From: a virus
DNA: 43,419 nt
Virus record (IMG/VR): IMGVR_UViG_3300042923_000202
Span: 1-43,419 of that record
Direction: 5' to 3' (one strand)
The position numbers and the translations under genes are program-made. Below, one piece after another: positions 29,301-36,452 of the stretch (the stretch's first letter is position 1; each line of letters opens with the position of its first letter). A model generated the notes under the pieces. It worked only from the letters and a program-made list of their open reading frames with translations, did no database searches and had not been told where the DNA came from.

Positions 29301-31068
29301 CCGCCTGGGCGTTCAGGTTCGCGAGGATGTATTCGACAACTTTAGCGTTGCCATCCAGCAAATCAGCACCAAGGACAAAACCCAGGAAGAGATTCAAGCC
29401 GAAATAACTAAGTTCTTCACTGGTGTCGGCGACTCAATGGTTCAGACCATTGCCGACGCAACCGGCGAACTGAGTCTGAAAAACTACGATTTGGCCGGCC
29501 TGCAAGCTTTCGTACAGACGCTGTTCGACGTCAACGCGGTATTGGAAAAAACCAATATCAAGATGGCTGAGATTTCGGTTGGCGGAGCGCATGTTACCGA
29601 AGCATTGGTTGCGCTTTCTGGCGGCATGGAACAGCTGAACACCAACGCGGCGACATATTACGAGAACTTCATTTCTCAGGCTGAGCGGAACGACGACGTC
29701 CTGACTCAGGTCGGTCGCCAGTTCGCAGCGTTGAATGTGGCGTTCCCGGCAACCCGCGACGGCTTCAAAATGCTTGTTGAGTCGCTGGACGTCACAACCG
29801 ATGTCGGCCGTCAGATGTACGTGACGTTGATGGGTCTAGCAGGTGGTGCGGCATCGGCCTATACGATCCTCGAAGACCGCGCGACGGCTGCTGCTCAGGC
29901 TGCCGCTGATGCTGCTCAAGCGCTTTTCGACAAGATGGTGGGCGCAGCCGGTACTGCTCAAAGCGCTGTCCAGAGGGCAATCGCTGCTGAGCAGAATAAG
30001 GCGACCGCGGCCTACAACGCGCGCGTTACCTCGCTCAACGACATGTCGAGCACGGCCTCGAAGTCTGTTTCGGAACTCACAAGCGTCAGCAGTTCGTTGA
30101 GCAATGCCCTCAAGGCGCTGCGCGGCGATTCCGACGAAGCGGTGAAGATGCTCCAGACGCAGGCCCGCGCGACGTTGCAGTCGGCGTTGGCAACCGCGCG
30201 TTCTGGCGGTTCGCTGGCTGGCTTCTCCGGTCTGGACGATGCGCTGAGTACCGTCAGCGAGAACAACACCGATCTTTACGGATCGATGGAGGATTTCGCG
30301 CGGGATCAGGGGCGCACTGCGAATGTCGTGGCCGAGCTCAACGCCATCAACGGCAAGCAGCTCACGTCGGCTGAGAAAACCGTCAAGGCGCTGCAGGACC
30401 AGCTGGACCAGGCCAAAGCGGCGTATGACGCGCAGATGGCTCAGTTCGACGCTCAGTTGGAGTTCGCTCAGGCGCAGATGGACGCGCTGAACGGGGTCGA
30501 TAACTCCATCATGGGCGTGACCGCTGCGATCAATGCCATGAATGCGGCGGTGCTTGCCGCTCTCAAGGGCGGAGTCGGAAGCGGCTCTGTGCTGACGCCT
30601 GGAAATTCAGCAACAGCCATCGAAACCGCGTATCAGGCGATTCTCGGCCGGGATGCTGATGCGGCTGGCCTTGCTTACTGGCAGCAGCAGCTGGCATCCA
30701 AGGCGATCGGCCTGACCCAGCTTGAAGAAGCCATTCGCAACGCAGCCAAAGCCAACGGATCAATCCCTGCATTTGCTTCTGGCGGTATGCATACGGGCGG
30801 GATTCGTCTGGTGGGTGAGAAGGGTCCAGAGCTGGAGGTCACTGGCCCGAGCCGTATCTTCAATGCCAGCCAGACGGCAGCAATGCTCAGAGGTGGCGGT
30901 GCAAATGATTCGGCGTCAGTCGAGGAGCTGCGCGGCCTGCGCAAGGAGATGGAAGAAAACTCCAAGTACATGAGCGGGCAACTCAAGGCCATGGCAAACC
31001 ACTTGGACGACATCGTCAACGGCGGCGTCCAGATCGTCGGCACAGTCGAAACTAAGGCGGTAGCATGA
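26305..31068 (+). CDS. Tape measure protein
   Basis: A 1587-aa tape measure, the largest gene. N-terminal part: ARLTIVVDSSQARNANKDLGALERGA and QSFAQKTPYDLNQAVKGFTQLVNLGL, typical of long-tail TMPs. Helical coiled-coil regions fill about 340-700. A Gly/Ala-rich hydrophobic segment (about 870-935, GAALGGIAAGAISGTALGATIG...) could insert in membrane. Near the C-terminus (about 1435-1490) is a DUF4214-like unit (AYQAILGRDADAAGLAYWQQQL), then the common IRLVGEKGPELEVTGPSRIFN motif. At about 1.5 A per residue a tail near 240 nm would be expected. Confidence 0.95.
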   Translation: MSDTARLTIVVDSSQARNANKDLGALERGASSLASGLRGLIAPLIGVAGAMAALNKASEVQRQFDVLNAGLITATGSADKAAGAFKALQSFAQKTPYDLNQAVKGFTQLVNLGLTPSEKALMSYGNTASAMGKDLNQMIEAVADAATGEFERLKEFGIKAKANGDSLSLTFQGMTKKIGNNAAEIEKYLTDLGENQFAGAMELRMKTLDGAVANLGDTWDTTFRLINEAGLGDAMQDAVREATDALSELNDQIASGELETNLAAVAGKFDGFGRDIEYTLGEISKLFVDSTGYWGRTLDANVANMTQTFREFPENVRAFIQVMTVEVLAGFDKVKAYARAFNDGINAIFTNDTFEGVGARLEAELNVANTAREGTLQSIFDEREASLSSFAAQTQAAKDQRKAFDEKAAADAANTSDRLAQFKVVGEATKQQTDAEKKAAKEAESLAARQKKALDDLVTQADINTNSTNAMADAYLGGATSVRELTIQQKVEEELLKTGAGARSQVVDAINKEADARDRLDLSESNAARRVDTANTLSQAAATLKGSSALEEYNATKAITLALSGKKIAADSAEYKQLVETTKAQLAANKALQQAGKVESIVDRLSPQTKLLRDYTEEQEALNAAIALGEGDTALYQATLAKLAVEYEQNKNAATAWGQFTEGAVDRVDDAFADAWKNIDEGFDGFATSLKEGFKQLLAELAHMAITKPIIMQIGAAMGVGGLSASGPGGVLSTLTGGSSGSPLLSGIKTLADISTSSFGQALGNGWASGEGLFGGLQGAASNGYNFLSGIFAGGGAGAAASTGAAQGAAAFGSQFLADSGAATISFPGAAPVADAATGAAGAGWGSVGAIGSGLLGAYQGYKQNGLKGAVATGGLAYGGAVGGAALGGIAAGAISGTALGATIGSVVPVIGTVIGAALGTALGGKLFSGEWITKDMGLQLGVTDGELTANNYEYQKKKGGLFSSNKKRTKLSPLEDEQQTAMEQALSGTAFTAVDAFSRLGVQVREDVFDNFSVAIQQISTKDKTQEEIQAEITKFFTGVGDSMVQTIADATGELSLKNYDLAGLQAFVQTLFDVNAVLEKTNIKMAEISVGGAHVTEALVALSGGMEQLNTNAATYYENFISQAERNDDVLTQVGRQFAALNVAFPATRDGFKMLVESLDVTTDVGRQMYVTLMGLAGGAASAYTILEDRATAAAQAAADAAQALFDKMVGAAGTAQSAVQRAIAAEQNKATAAYNARVTSLNDMSSTASKSVSELTSVSSSLSNALKALRGDSDEAVKMLQTQARATLQSALATARSGGSLAGFSGLDDALSTVSENNTDLYGSMEDFARDQGRTANVVAELNAINGKQLTSAEKTVKALQDQLDQAKAAYDAQMAQFDAQLEFAQAQMDALNGVDNSIMGVTAAINAMNAAVLAALKGGVGSGSVLTPGNSATAIETAYQAILGRDADAAGLAYWQQQLASKAIGLTQLEEAIRNAAKANGSIPAFASGGMHTGGIRLVGEKGPELEVTGPSRIFNASQTAAMLRGGGANDSASVEELRGLRKEMEENSKYMSGQLKAMANHLDDIVNGGVQIVGTVETKAVA

Positions 31069-31985
31069 GTGAAATGAAGGTGGTGCCGGGGTTAGAGATA
31101 ACTCCGGCTCGTCTCGTCGCGAGCAATTTGCCGGACATGGATTATCCGGCGTACGACCCGACTGCGGCTTACGAGGTCGGCGACAAGGTGACTATTGACC
31201 GGGTCAACTACGAGGCGCTGGTAGATCACTCCGGCCGCAATCCGGTGACCGACACCAAGACGCCCGCCGCATGGCAGGCTCTCGGCTGGGTTAACAAGTA
31301 CCGGATGTTCAACAAGAACATTGGCAACACATGGAAGATCGGCACATTTACCGCGAATGCAGAAGAGATTGACCTGACTATCCGCCCAGGCACTCGGGTG
31401 AATGCCATCGGCCTTGTCGGGGTAATCGCCTCCAGTGTCCGCATCATCATGACGGTGCCCGGTACGGGTGATCCTGTGTATGACGAGACGTTTTCCATGT
31501 CTCTGAAGGCAGGAGGCAGCTGGTATCAGTACTACTTCGGCCCATTCACCACTCGCGACAACATCACATCGTTCGACCTTCCTCCCTTTGCAAACGCCGA
31601 TGTGCGCGTGATCGTCAGCGCGCCAGGCAGCACCGCGCAGGTCGGGATGCTGGTGCTGGGGTGGTCGAAAACCATCGGCACGGCCGTTTACGGCACCTCA
31701 CTTGGCCGCAAAAAGTACACGTCCCTCAAGGAAGAGTTTGACGGCAGCGTGACCATGACCAAACGCGGTCGCCGCCGGTTCATCAACTTCCAGGTTGTTC
31801 TGGAAAGCGACCAGATATCCAGCACGCAACGCGTCCTCGACTCCGTTGATGACACCCCTGCGCTCTTCGTGGGCGCGAACGAGCTGGACTACACGGCAAT
31901 CGTCGGGATCTTCGACGACTTCGACACGGGCCTGCCGACCTACGGGCGCGGCGAATACACACTCAGAGTCAGGAGCCTAATGTAA
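31065..31985 (+). CDS. Minor tail protein with carbohydrate-binding-like domain
   Basis: A 306-aa protein directly after the tape measure. Residues about 28-75 (YDPTAAYEVGDKVTIDRVNYEALVDHSGRNP...W) resemble a small carbohydrate-binding (CBM5/12-like) module. The rest is beta-rich (VRIIMTVPGTGDPVYDETFSMSLKAGG; EFDGSVTMTKRGRRRFINFQVVLES). The position is that of a distal tail or tip protein. Four-base overlap with the tape measure. Confidence 0.7.
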   Translation: MSEMKVVPGLEITPARLVASNLPDMDYPAYDPTAAYEVGDKVTIDRVNYEALVDHSGRNPVTDTKTPAAWQALGWVNKYRMFNKNIGNTWKIGTFTANAEEIDLTIRPGTRVNAIGLVGVIASSVRIIMTVPGTGDPVYDETFSMSLKAGGSWYQYYFGPFTTRDNITSFDLPPFANADVRVIVSAPGSTAQVGMLVLGWSKTIGTAVYGTSLGRKKYTSLKEEFDGSVTMTKRGRRRFINFQVVLESDQISSTQRVLDSVDDTPALFVGANELDYTAIVGIFDDFDTGLPTYGRGEYTLRVRSLM

Positions 31986-32500
31986 TGGCAATCACTGCAC
32001 CCCAGATTAATCCGCTGCCCGATCCGCCTTTGCCGACTGACTCCGAGGCCGATTTTGACGCCAAGGCAGGCGCATCGCTCACTGCTCAGCAGCAGATGGT
32101 GCCGCAGATCAATGCATCCCTGACGTGGGTCGGACAGCAGGTCACGGCGGTTGGTACTTATGCAACTGCGGCGAGCGACAGCGCAGCTGCGTCTGCTGCA
32201 TCGGCGGCGGCAGCTAATCAGGCGAAAGCCGCGGCCCAGCAAGCGGTGGTAGACGCGGGTGCTGCCGGTGCGCAACAGGTCCAGTTAGCTGCGGAGCAAG
32301 TTTCCCTGGCATCTGACCAAGTTGATTCAGCCCAAAGCGCTGCCGCATCCGCTCAGGCCTATGCAGCTGCCGCTGGCTCAGCTGCGGGCCTGCCGGCACT
32401 GAACGGCGCCGGTAATTTTCTTACGATAAACGCCACAAACGACGGCGTTGCCTTCTCGTCACCTCTTGCCCTTCTTCACGCAACCGCTCTCCTATTTTGA
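31985..32500 (+). CDS. Ala/Gln-rich helical tail protein
   Basis: A 171-aa protein. N-terminus TAPQINPLPDPPLPTDSEADFDAKAGA is a pattern common in phage tail tip/fibre proteins; about residues 58-135 are an Ala- and Gln-rich coiled coil (ATAASDSAAASAASAAAANQ...), as in trimeric fibre shafts. It could be a fibre stem joining the small proteins after it to the tail. Abuts both neighbours. Confidence 0.7.
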   Translation: MAITAPQINPLPDPPLPTDSEADFDAKAGASLTAQQQMVPQINASLTWVGQQVTAVGTYATAASDSAAASAASAAAANQAKAAAQQAVVDAGAAGAQQVQLAAEQVSLASDQVDSAQSAAASAQAYAAAAGSAAGLPALNGAGNFLTINATNDGVAFSSPLALLHATALLF

Positions 32501-32510
32501 GGATTTCCCC

Positions 32511-32930
32511 GTGCCAATGACATTCACCGCGCCATTCGCTCAAATTCCACGAACGCTGTCTGCTGCCGTTACCGCAGCCATTGGCGGGCTGGGAACCGAC
32601 ACAATCACCGGATCGCAGCTGCTGATCACTGCAGGAGCCAACGGCGCGGTGGTGACAGGTATCAGTGCCATGCCTAGGGCTACGGTAACGGCATCGTCGC
32701 TCGTCCTGTTCCTCGTAAAAGCAGCTACCCCCAACGTCTACCGTCCGATTGATTCGGTCCTGATGGCCGCTTATACCCAGGCGGTGACGACCGCGCTGCC
32801 TGTCACGACCTTCCCGCTGATCAGTGATGCAGCCCCGCTTCGACTGGAAGCTGGCGACAAAATCTATGTCGGCTCCGAGGTCGCGCTTGCGGCTGGCATC
32901 GTCTTCACTGGCCGCTGGATGGATTACTGA
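32511..32930 (+). CDS. Small beta-rich tail protein
   Basis: A 139-aa protein. The GTG at 32511 is favoured by a GAGGA 8 bases upstream; an ATG at 32517 would shorten it by two residues. Thr/Ala/Val-rich strands (TITGSQLLITAGANGAVVTGI; TVTASSLVLFLVKAATP) suggest a beta-sandwich like a fibre head or tip decoration. No family recognised. Ends at the start of the Gly-rich adhesin gene. Confidence 0.65.
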   Translation: MPMTFTAPFAQIPRTLSAAVTAAIGGLGTDTITGSQLLITAGANGAVVTGISAMPRATVTASSLVLFLVKAATPNVYRPIDSVLMAAYTQAVTTALPVTTFPLISDAAPLRLEAGDKIYVGSEVALAAGIVFTGRWMDY

Positions 32931-33775
32931 TGGCCTCGGTAATCGACCTTGGGAACCCTCTCGCCATCCCCAAGGCAGTGGCAGATAACCGGCCGTCTCA
33001 ACCGCCTCGTAGCTACTACATCGACTCTGGTTCCGGCACGATAACTATTGATACCCGAGGCTATAAGAAAATCCGCGTCAGCGGGGTGGGTGGAGGTGGC
33101 GGCGGGCAAGGATTCTCCGGTGGGATTGGCGGCGGCGGGGGAGGTACTGACTCAACGCCTATTTTGAACATTTCCGCAGCCTCCATTGATGTCGTGTATT
33201 CAGTAGGCGCTGGCGGCATAGGCGGTTCTCAATCCGTATCTCCTACAGAGGGTGGCGACACTACTGCAAGCGTGATGGGGTATTCCATAAAGGCCGGTGG
33301 TGCTGGGACGAACCGAGCCGGCGCGGGCGGGCTTCGAGGTTTCGACGGCGGTACTGGCGGGCAAATGGATGCGGGGTCTAACTCCGGATCGGGCGGGGGT
33401 GGCGCAGCAGGCTTCCTGGCGCCAGGAGCAAATGGCGGCACAGCTGGGAGTAATGGCGTTGACGCTAACGCTGATGCCGGTTCGGGCGGCGCTGCAGGGG
33501 GCACCGGCACGGTGGGCGTCGGTGGTGCTGGCGGAGGCGGCCAAGGCGCAAGAGGCGGCGGCACGACCGCAAGGCCGGGCGGTGCAATCGGGGTCGTTTT
33601 ACCTGTAGGCGTAATTCCTGAAAGGCTAGGGTCTGACGGCGTCAGCCTTACGGCGAACAGCAATTCTGGCAGTGATGGCGGGGCCGGCGGGGGTGGGGGC
33701 GGGGGCGGCCGATACACCACAAGCTCCCGAGGAGGTAACGGTGGAGCTGGCAGACTGAGGATAGAATTATGGTGA
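32930..33775 (+). CDS. Glycine-rich tail adhesin-like protein
   Basis: A 281-aa protein. About residues 52-75 and 110-275 are very Gly-rich (GVGGGGGGQGFSGGIGGGGGG; GGAGGGGGGGG), broken by short hydrophobic strands. Such Gly-rich blocks are known in the polyglycine-II adhesins of T-even-like phages (gp38 type) where loops bind receptors. Family membership is not shown, but a receptor-binding tip is the best guess from composition and position. It overlaps the fibre-assembly gene by 7 bp. Confidence 0.7.
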   Translation: MASVIDLGNPLAIPKAVADNRPSQPPRSYYIDSGSGTITIDTRGYKKIRVSGVGGGGGGQGFSGGIGGGGGGTDSTPILNISAASIDVVYSVGAGGIGGSQSVSPTEGGDTTASVMGYSIKAGGAGTNRAGAGGLRGFDGGTGGQMDAGSNSGSGGGGAAGFLAPGANGGTAGSNGVDANADAGSGGAAGGTGTVGVGGAGGGGQGARGGGTTARPGGAIGVVLPVGVIPERLGSDGVSLTANSNSGSDGGAGGGGGGGGRYTTSSRGGNGGAGRLRIELW

Positions 33776-34380
33776 AGATAGAAAATGGCGTTGCATCCCG
33801 CGAGCCACTGCCTAAATTTCTGATGGGGCTTGCGCCGGAATCGCTGGCAGACCTGTCTTGGACTGACCCGCAGCTTGGCGTTCAGGGCGCCGCATGGTGG
33901 CCCGAGGAAGACCAAAGCGGCGAGCTGGCCGCGAACAAGAAGTGGGGCGCTGAAACTCTGACCCCTGATGCGGAACGCAAGGTAGTCATTGTGAAGCGTA
34001 AGCAGGTGGCGATGACCAAGGCCGAGATCGCGGAGCGGGATGAGGCGATAACGGAAGGCTGGAGGCAGCAGATCGAAGCCCGCCGCTACCAAGCCGAGAT
34101 CGGCGGCATCGAACTGCAGGGCCTGCCCATCGCAACCGACGACCGTAGCAAAACGTTGATCAACGGATCGGCACTCAAGTCGCTGCGCAATTCGGCGTAC
34201 ACATTGCGGTGGAAGACTGAAGAGGGCTTCATCGACCTGCCGGCTGACCAGGTGCTGGTTATGGCCGACGCGGTGGCCGATCACGTGCAGGCCTGCTTCG
34301 ACCGCGAGGCCGAACTGCAAGCCGCTGTGGCTGACGGATCGATCACCGCTGAAATGATCGAGCAGGGCTGGCCCTCGTAA
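33769..34380 (+). CDS. Tail fibre assembly-like protein (DUF4376 type)
   Basis: A 203-aa protein. The C-terminal half (RRYQAEIGGIELQGLPIATDDRSKTLINGSA; W-K-T-E-E-GFIDLPADQVLVMADAVADHVQACFDREAELQAAV) fits DUF4376, usually attached to tail-fibre assembly proteins. It follows the presumed adhesin, as expected for a chaperone of the receptor-binding protein. A terminator follows. Confidence 0.8.
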   Translation: MVKIENGVASREPLPKFLMGLAPESLADLSWTDPQLGVQGAAWWPEEDQSGELAANKKWGAETLTPDAERKVVIVKRKQVAMTKAEIAERDEAITEGWRQQIEARRYQAEIGGIELQGLPIATDDRSKTLINGSALKSLRNSAYTLRWKTEEGFIDLPADQVLVMADAVADHVQACFDREAELQAAVADGSITAEMIEQGWPS

Positions 34381-34404
34381 CGACTACAAATCCCAGCATA
34401 TCCC

Positions 34405-34426
34405 ACCGCCGCCGTGCGGTTTTTTT
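34405..34426 (+). terminator. Intrinsic terminator after tail genes
   Basis: A short stem accgc/gcggt (34405-34409, 34416-34420) followed by seven T, between the fibre-assembly gene and the DUF1353 gene. Confidence 0.7.
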
Positions 34427-34441
34427 GTGCCCGGAGAAACC

Positions 34442-34846
34442 ATGTCCTACTTCATTGCGCCGCTGGCCGCCGAACAACTCGGCCGCTGGGAGTGGCGCCT
34501 TATCCGTGAACTGCAACTGGCCGACCCCGAGCATGAACTGATCGTCGTCCCGGCTGGCTATCTGACCAACTTCGCATCGATCCGGGGCCTGCGTGTTTGG
34601 CTGGTGCTGATCTATGCGCTGCTGGTCGGGTACGGCAATGCGTCCTGCGCCGTGCACGACTTCATTTACGAAGAGGGGCGACTGACCCGCCGCCAATGCG
34701 ACGACGTGCTTTACCGCGCGCTGCGTGCTGAAGGCGTGGCTCGGTGGAGGGCATGGCTTTTCTTCATGGGGGTCAGGATCGGCGGCAAATCCCACTACAA
34801 CAGCACCCCGGCCAACCCGGGGTTTTTTACGCCTGAAGGAAAGTGA
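34442..34846 (+). CDS. DUF1353 family phage protein
   Basis: A 134-aa DUF1353 protein: VVPAGYLTNFASIRGLR, CAVHDFIYEEGRLTRRQCDDVLYRALRAEG and a hydrophobic segment (LVLIYALLVGYG). Widespread in phages near lysis genes; function not established, although the HDFIY/R-x-D-x-V-L-Y-x-A-L block is conserved. CCCGGAGA precedes the ATG. Its stop lies next to the endolysin-like gene start. Confidence 0.88.
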   Translation: MSYFIAPLAAEQLGRWEWRLIRELQLADPEHELIVVPAGYLTNFASIRGLRVWLVLIYALLVGYGNASCAVHDFIYEEGRLTRRQCDDVLYRALRAEGVARWRAWLFFMGVRIGGKSHYNSTPANPGFFTPEGK

Positions 34847-34851
34847 CCGAC

Positions 34852-35319
34852 ATGAAGATCCCTGTCGAAACCATCAGACAGGGCCTTGCCCTGTTGCCCG
34901 CGAAAATGAACGGCCGCCGGGCCATGACCATGCTTGTCGCTATCGGCCTGCAGGAGTCCGGATTCCTCACGCGCCGCCAGTACGGCAATGGCCCTGCGCG
35001 CGGGTATTGGCAATTTGAATCCGGCGGCGGGGTGAAAGGGGTGATGACCCATCCCAACACCACCTCATACGCGGCGGCCATATGCGCAGTCCGAGGCGTC
35101 CCGTTCGAGCAGTCGAAGGTATGGGCTGCCCTTGAAACGGACGACGTGCTTGCCGTGGTATTTGCCCGCCTGCTGCTATGGAGTGATCCGAAGCCGTTAC
35201 CTGCGCTCACCGAGCCGGACGCAGCGTGGAATCTGTACCTGCGCACCTGGCGCCCAGGCAAGCCGCATCCGGATAAATGGCCGGACTGCCACGCGCATGC
35301 GCTTGAGGCGCTGGCGTGA
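34852..35319 (+). CDS. Lysozyme-like endolysin (putative)
   Basis: A 155-aa protein with an SLT/lysozyme-like core: VAIGLQESGF (catalytic Glu candidate, about residue 37) and YGNGPARGYWQFE. The acidic residue in a helix followed by a G-x-W/Q-F strand is the pattern of goose-type and transglycosylase-like muramidases. Directly upstream of Rz, which supports endolysin. No signal sequence, so it would need a holin. A GTG at 34843 is an alternative start but leaves too little space after the ribosome site. Confidence 0.7.
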   Translation: MKIPVETIRQGLALLPAKMNGRRAMTMLVAIGLQESGFLTRRQYGNGPARGYWQFESGGGVKGVMTHPNTTSYAAAICAVRGVPFEQSKVWAALETDDVLAVVFARLLLWSDPKPLPALTEPDAAWNLYLRTWRPGKPHPDKWPDCHAHALEALA

Positions 35320-35840
35320 CGGCGCTCCTGAAGGCGGTGCCGCTGCGGGTCTGGCTGTTGATCGTGCTGATCGCGGTGCTGGGCGGCGCGCTGATCTACC
35401 AGACGTTAGCGCTGGCCGACGCGCGTCAGGAGCACGCCGCGTACGTGGCTGGCGTAGAGCGGGCCGCGCGGGACGCATCACAAGCCGTCCGCGAAGAAGA
35501 ACAGCGCCGCCAACGCGAAATCAACCAGGTAAGAAGCGATGCTCAAAAACAGATCAAGGCTGCGGCGGATGATGCTGCTGTGGCCGCTACTGCTGCTGAC
35601 AGCCTGCAGCAGCAAGTCACCAAGCTACTTGCCGGCCGATCCGCCTGCGATTCCCGAGTTGCCCAAGGAAGCCAGACAGTCGCCGACCTTACCGCTGTGC
35701 TCGCCGACCTGCGCCGCCGGGCTGACGAGAGAGCGGGAGAGCTGGCGCGCATTGCTGATGAAAGCCGAATAGCGGGACTCACATGTGAGAAGGCGTATGA
35801 GTCATTAAGCGCAACTCGTCCGGGCACGCTTGGCAAGTAA
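35316..35840 (+). CDS. Rz: Inner-membrane spanin (Rz-like)
   Basis: A 174-aa protein starting with GTG: N-terminal single transmembrane helix (VWLLIVLIAVLGGALIYQTLAL, about 12-33), then a long periplasmic coiled coil (about 45-125) and Cys near the C-terminus. This is the i-spanin plan. It overlaps the endolysin stop by 4 bp and contains the Rz1 gene in another frame. Spanins fuse inner and outer membranes in the last step of lysis. Confidence 0.9.
   Translation: MTALLKAVPLRVWLLIVLIAVLGGALIYQTLALADARQEHAAYVAGVERAARDASQAVREEEQRRQREINQVRSDAQKQIKAAADDAAVAATAADSLQQQVTKLLAGRSACDSRVAQGSQTVADLTAVLADLRRRADERAGELARIADESRIAGLTCEKAYESLSATRPGTLGK
35539..35772 (+). CDS. Rz1: Outer-membrane spanin lipoprotein (Rz1-like), embedded in Rz
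   Basis: A 77-aa protein wholly inside Rz in a different frame. After basic MLKNRSRLRRM comes MLLWPLLLLTAC, with lipobox L-T-A-C (Cys23), followed by a Pro-rich stretch (SPSYLPADPPAIPELPKEA) typical of Rz1. The Pro region interacts with the i-spanin coiled coil. AGGTAAGAAG precedes the ATG. Embedded Rz1 genes are well known. Confidence 0.88.
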   Translation: MLKNRSRLRRMMLLWPLLLLTACSSKSPSYLPADPPAIPELPKEARQSPTLPLCSPTCAAGLTRERESWRALLMKAE

Positions 35841-35860
35841 CCGGTACCTGCCGCAACATA

Positions 35861-35876
35861 CTGTATCCCCATACAG
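35861..35876 (+). promoter_or_regulatory. LexA (SOS) box
   Basis: CTGTATCCCCATACAG is CTG-N10-CAG with inverted TA-rich arms, preceded by TA (TACTG), as in the gammaproteobacterial LexA consensus. It lies 13 bases before the ATG of the 97-aa gene at 35890, so LexA binding would block expression of it. This is separate from the phage CI operators. Confidence 0.75.
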
Positions 35877-35889
35877 CGGTTGAAGTGCC

Positions 35890-36183
35890 ATGCAAGGATA
35901 TCCAGAGGAATGGATTCGCGAATTCAAAGACGAACAGGCCCTGATCACCGATCCGGCCGGCCGCTGTATGGCGCTGTCTAATATGGCCTTCGCGCTGCGC
36001 CGCAGAAACGAGATCGACGATGACCAACTGTCGGACATGCTTGAGCTCGCGGATGCAGGCAAGGAGTGGGCATTGAGCGAGATTGAAGACGGGCACTGGA
36101 TCGGGCTGTTCGACGATCATCCCGACGTGTCCAGAACGGGCCTGCAGTACTTCGACGGCAAGAAGATGGTGATAGGGGAGTGA
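35890..36183 (+). CDS. SOS-box-controlled acidic protein of unknown function
   Basis: A 97-aa acidic protein (YPEEWIREFKDEQALITDPAGRC; DDDQLSDMLELADAGKEWALSEIEDGHW). Helical; the N-terminal YPEEWIREF and ALSNMAFALRRRN stretches are recalled from Pseudomonas proteins but no function is known to me. A LexA box sits immediately upstream and strong hairpins follow its stop, right before attP. It could be an SOS-linked prophage function such as an induction helper, but DinI or antirepressor similarity is not evident. Confidence 0.75.
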   Translation: MQGYPEEWIREFKDEQALITDPAGRCMALSNMAFALRRRNEIDDDQLSDMLELADAGKEWALSEIEDGHWIGLFDDHPDVSRTGLQYFDGKKMVIGE

Positions 36184-36248
36184 CCAATCCGGGAAGGTAT
36201 GGGCCCCGGATTGGTCGGCCGGGAGAGAGCGAATCGGGTTACCCGGCC
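36182..36248 (+). other. Two tandem strong hairpins
   Basis: First hairpin: perfect 12-bp arms at 36182-36193 and 36205-36216. Second: ggccggg (36217-36223) with cccggcc (36242-36248). Neither is followed by a T-run. A short palindrome (gccgcgcgcggc) follows near 36270. They end the SOS-gene transcript or mark a structured RNA between it and attP. No gene is visible in 36184-36568. Confidence 0.65.
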
Positions 36249-36452
36249 CTGAAAGTAATAGCTGCGGCCGCGCGCGGCGCAAGTGATAAAGACAGGTGGT
36301 GGGTGGTGTTCGTCGGCAGGACGCCGGAGTAGGCAAATGCCTTGGGGAGATTTTCGGGGAATTGTTCTGAGCCGTTCAGCACAGTGCGGCATCGTTTGCA
36401 GCGAGCGACCGCACAAATGCCTGTGTTTAAAGGTGTTTCATGTAGCCTGCAC

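Noticed and set aside
28480-29397. Minus-strand frame of 305 codons opposite the tape measure
   Set aside because: Arises from the Gly/Ala-rich hydrophobic segment of the tape measure.
33229-34320. Pro-rich minus-strand frame of 363 codons
   Set aside because: Reverse complement of the Gly-rich adhesin (GGN reads as CCN); composition alone explains it.
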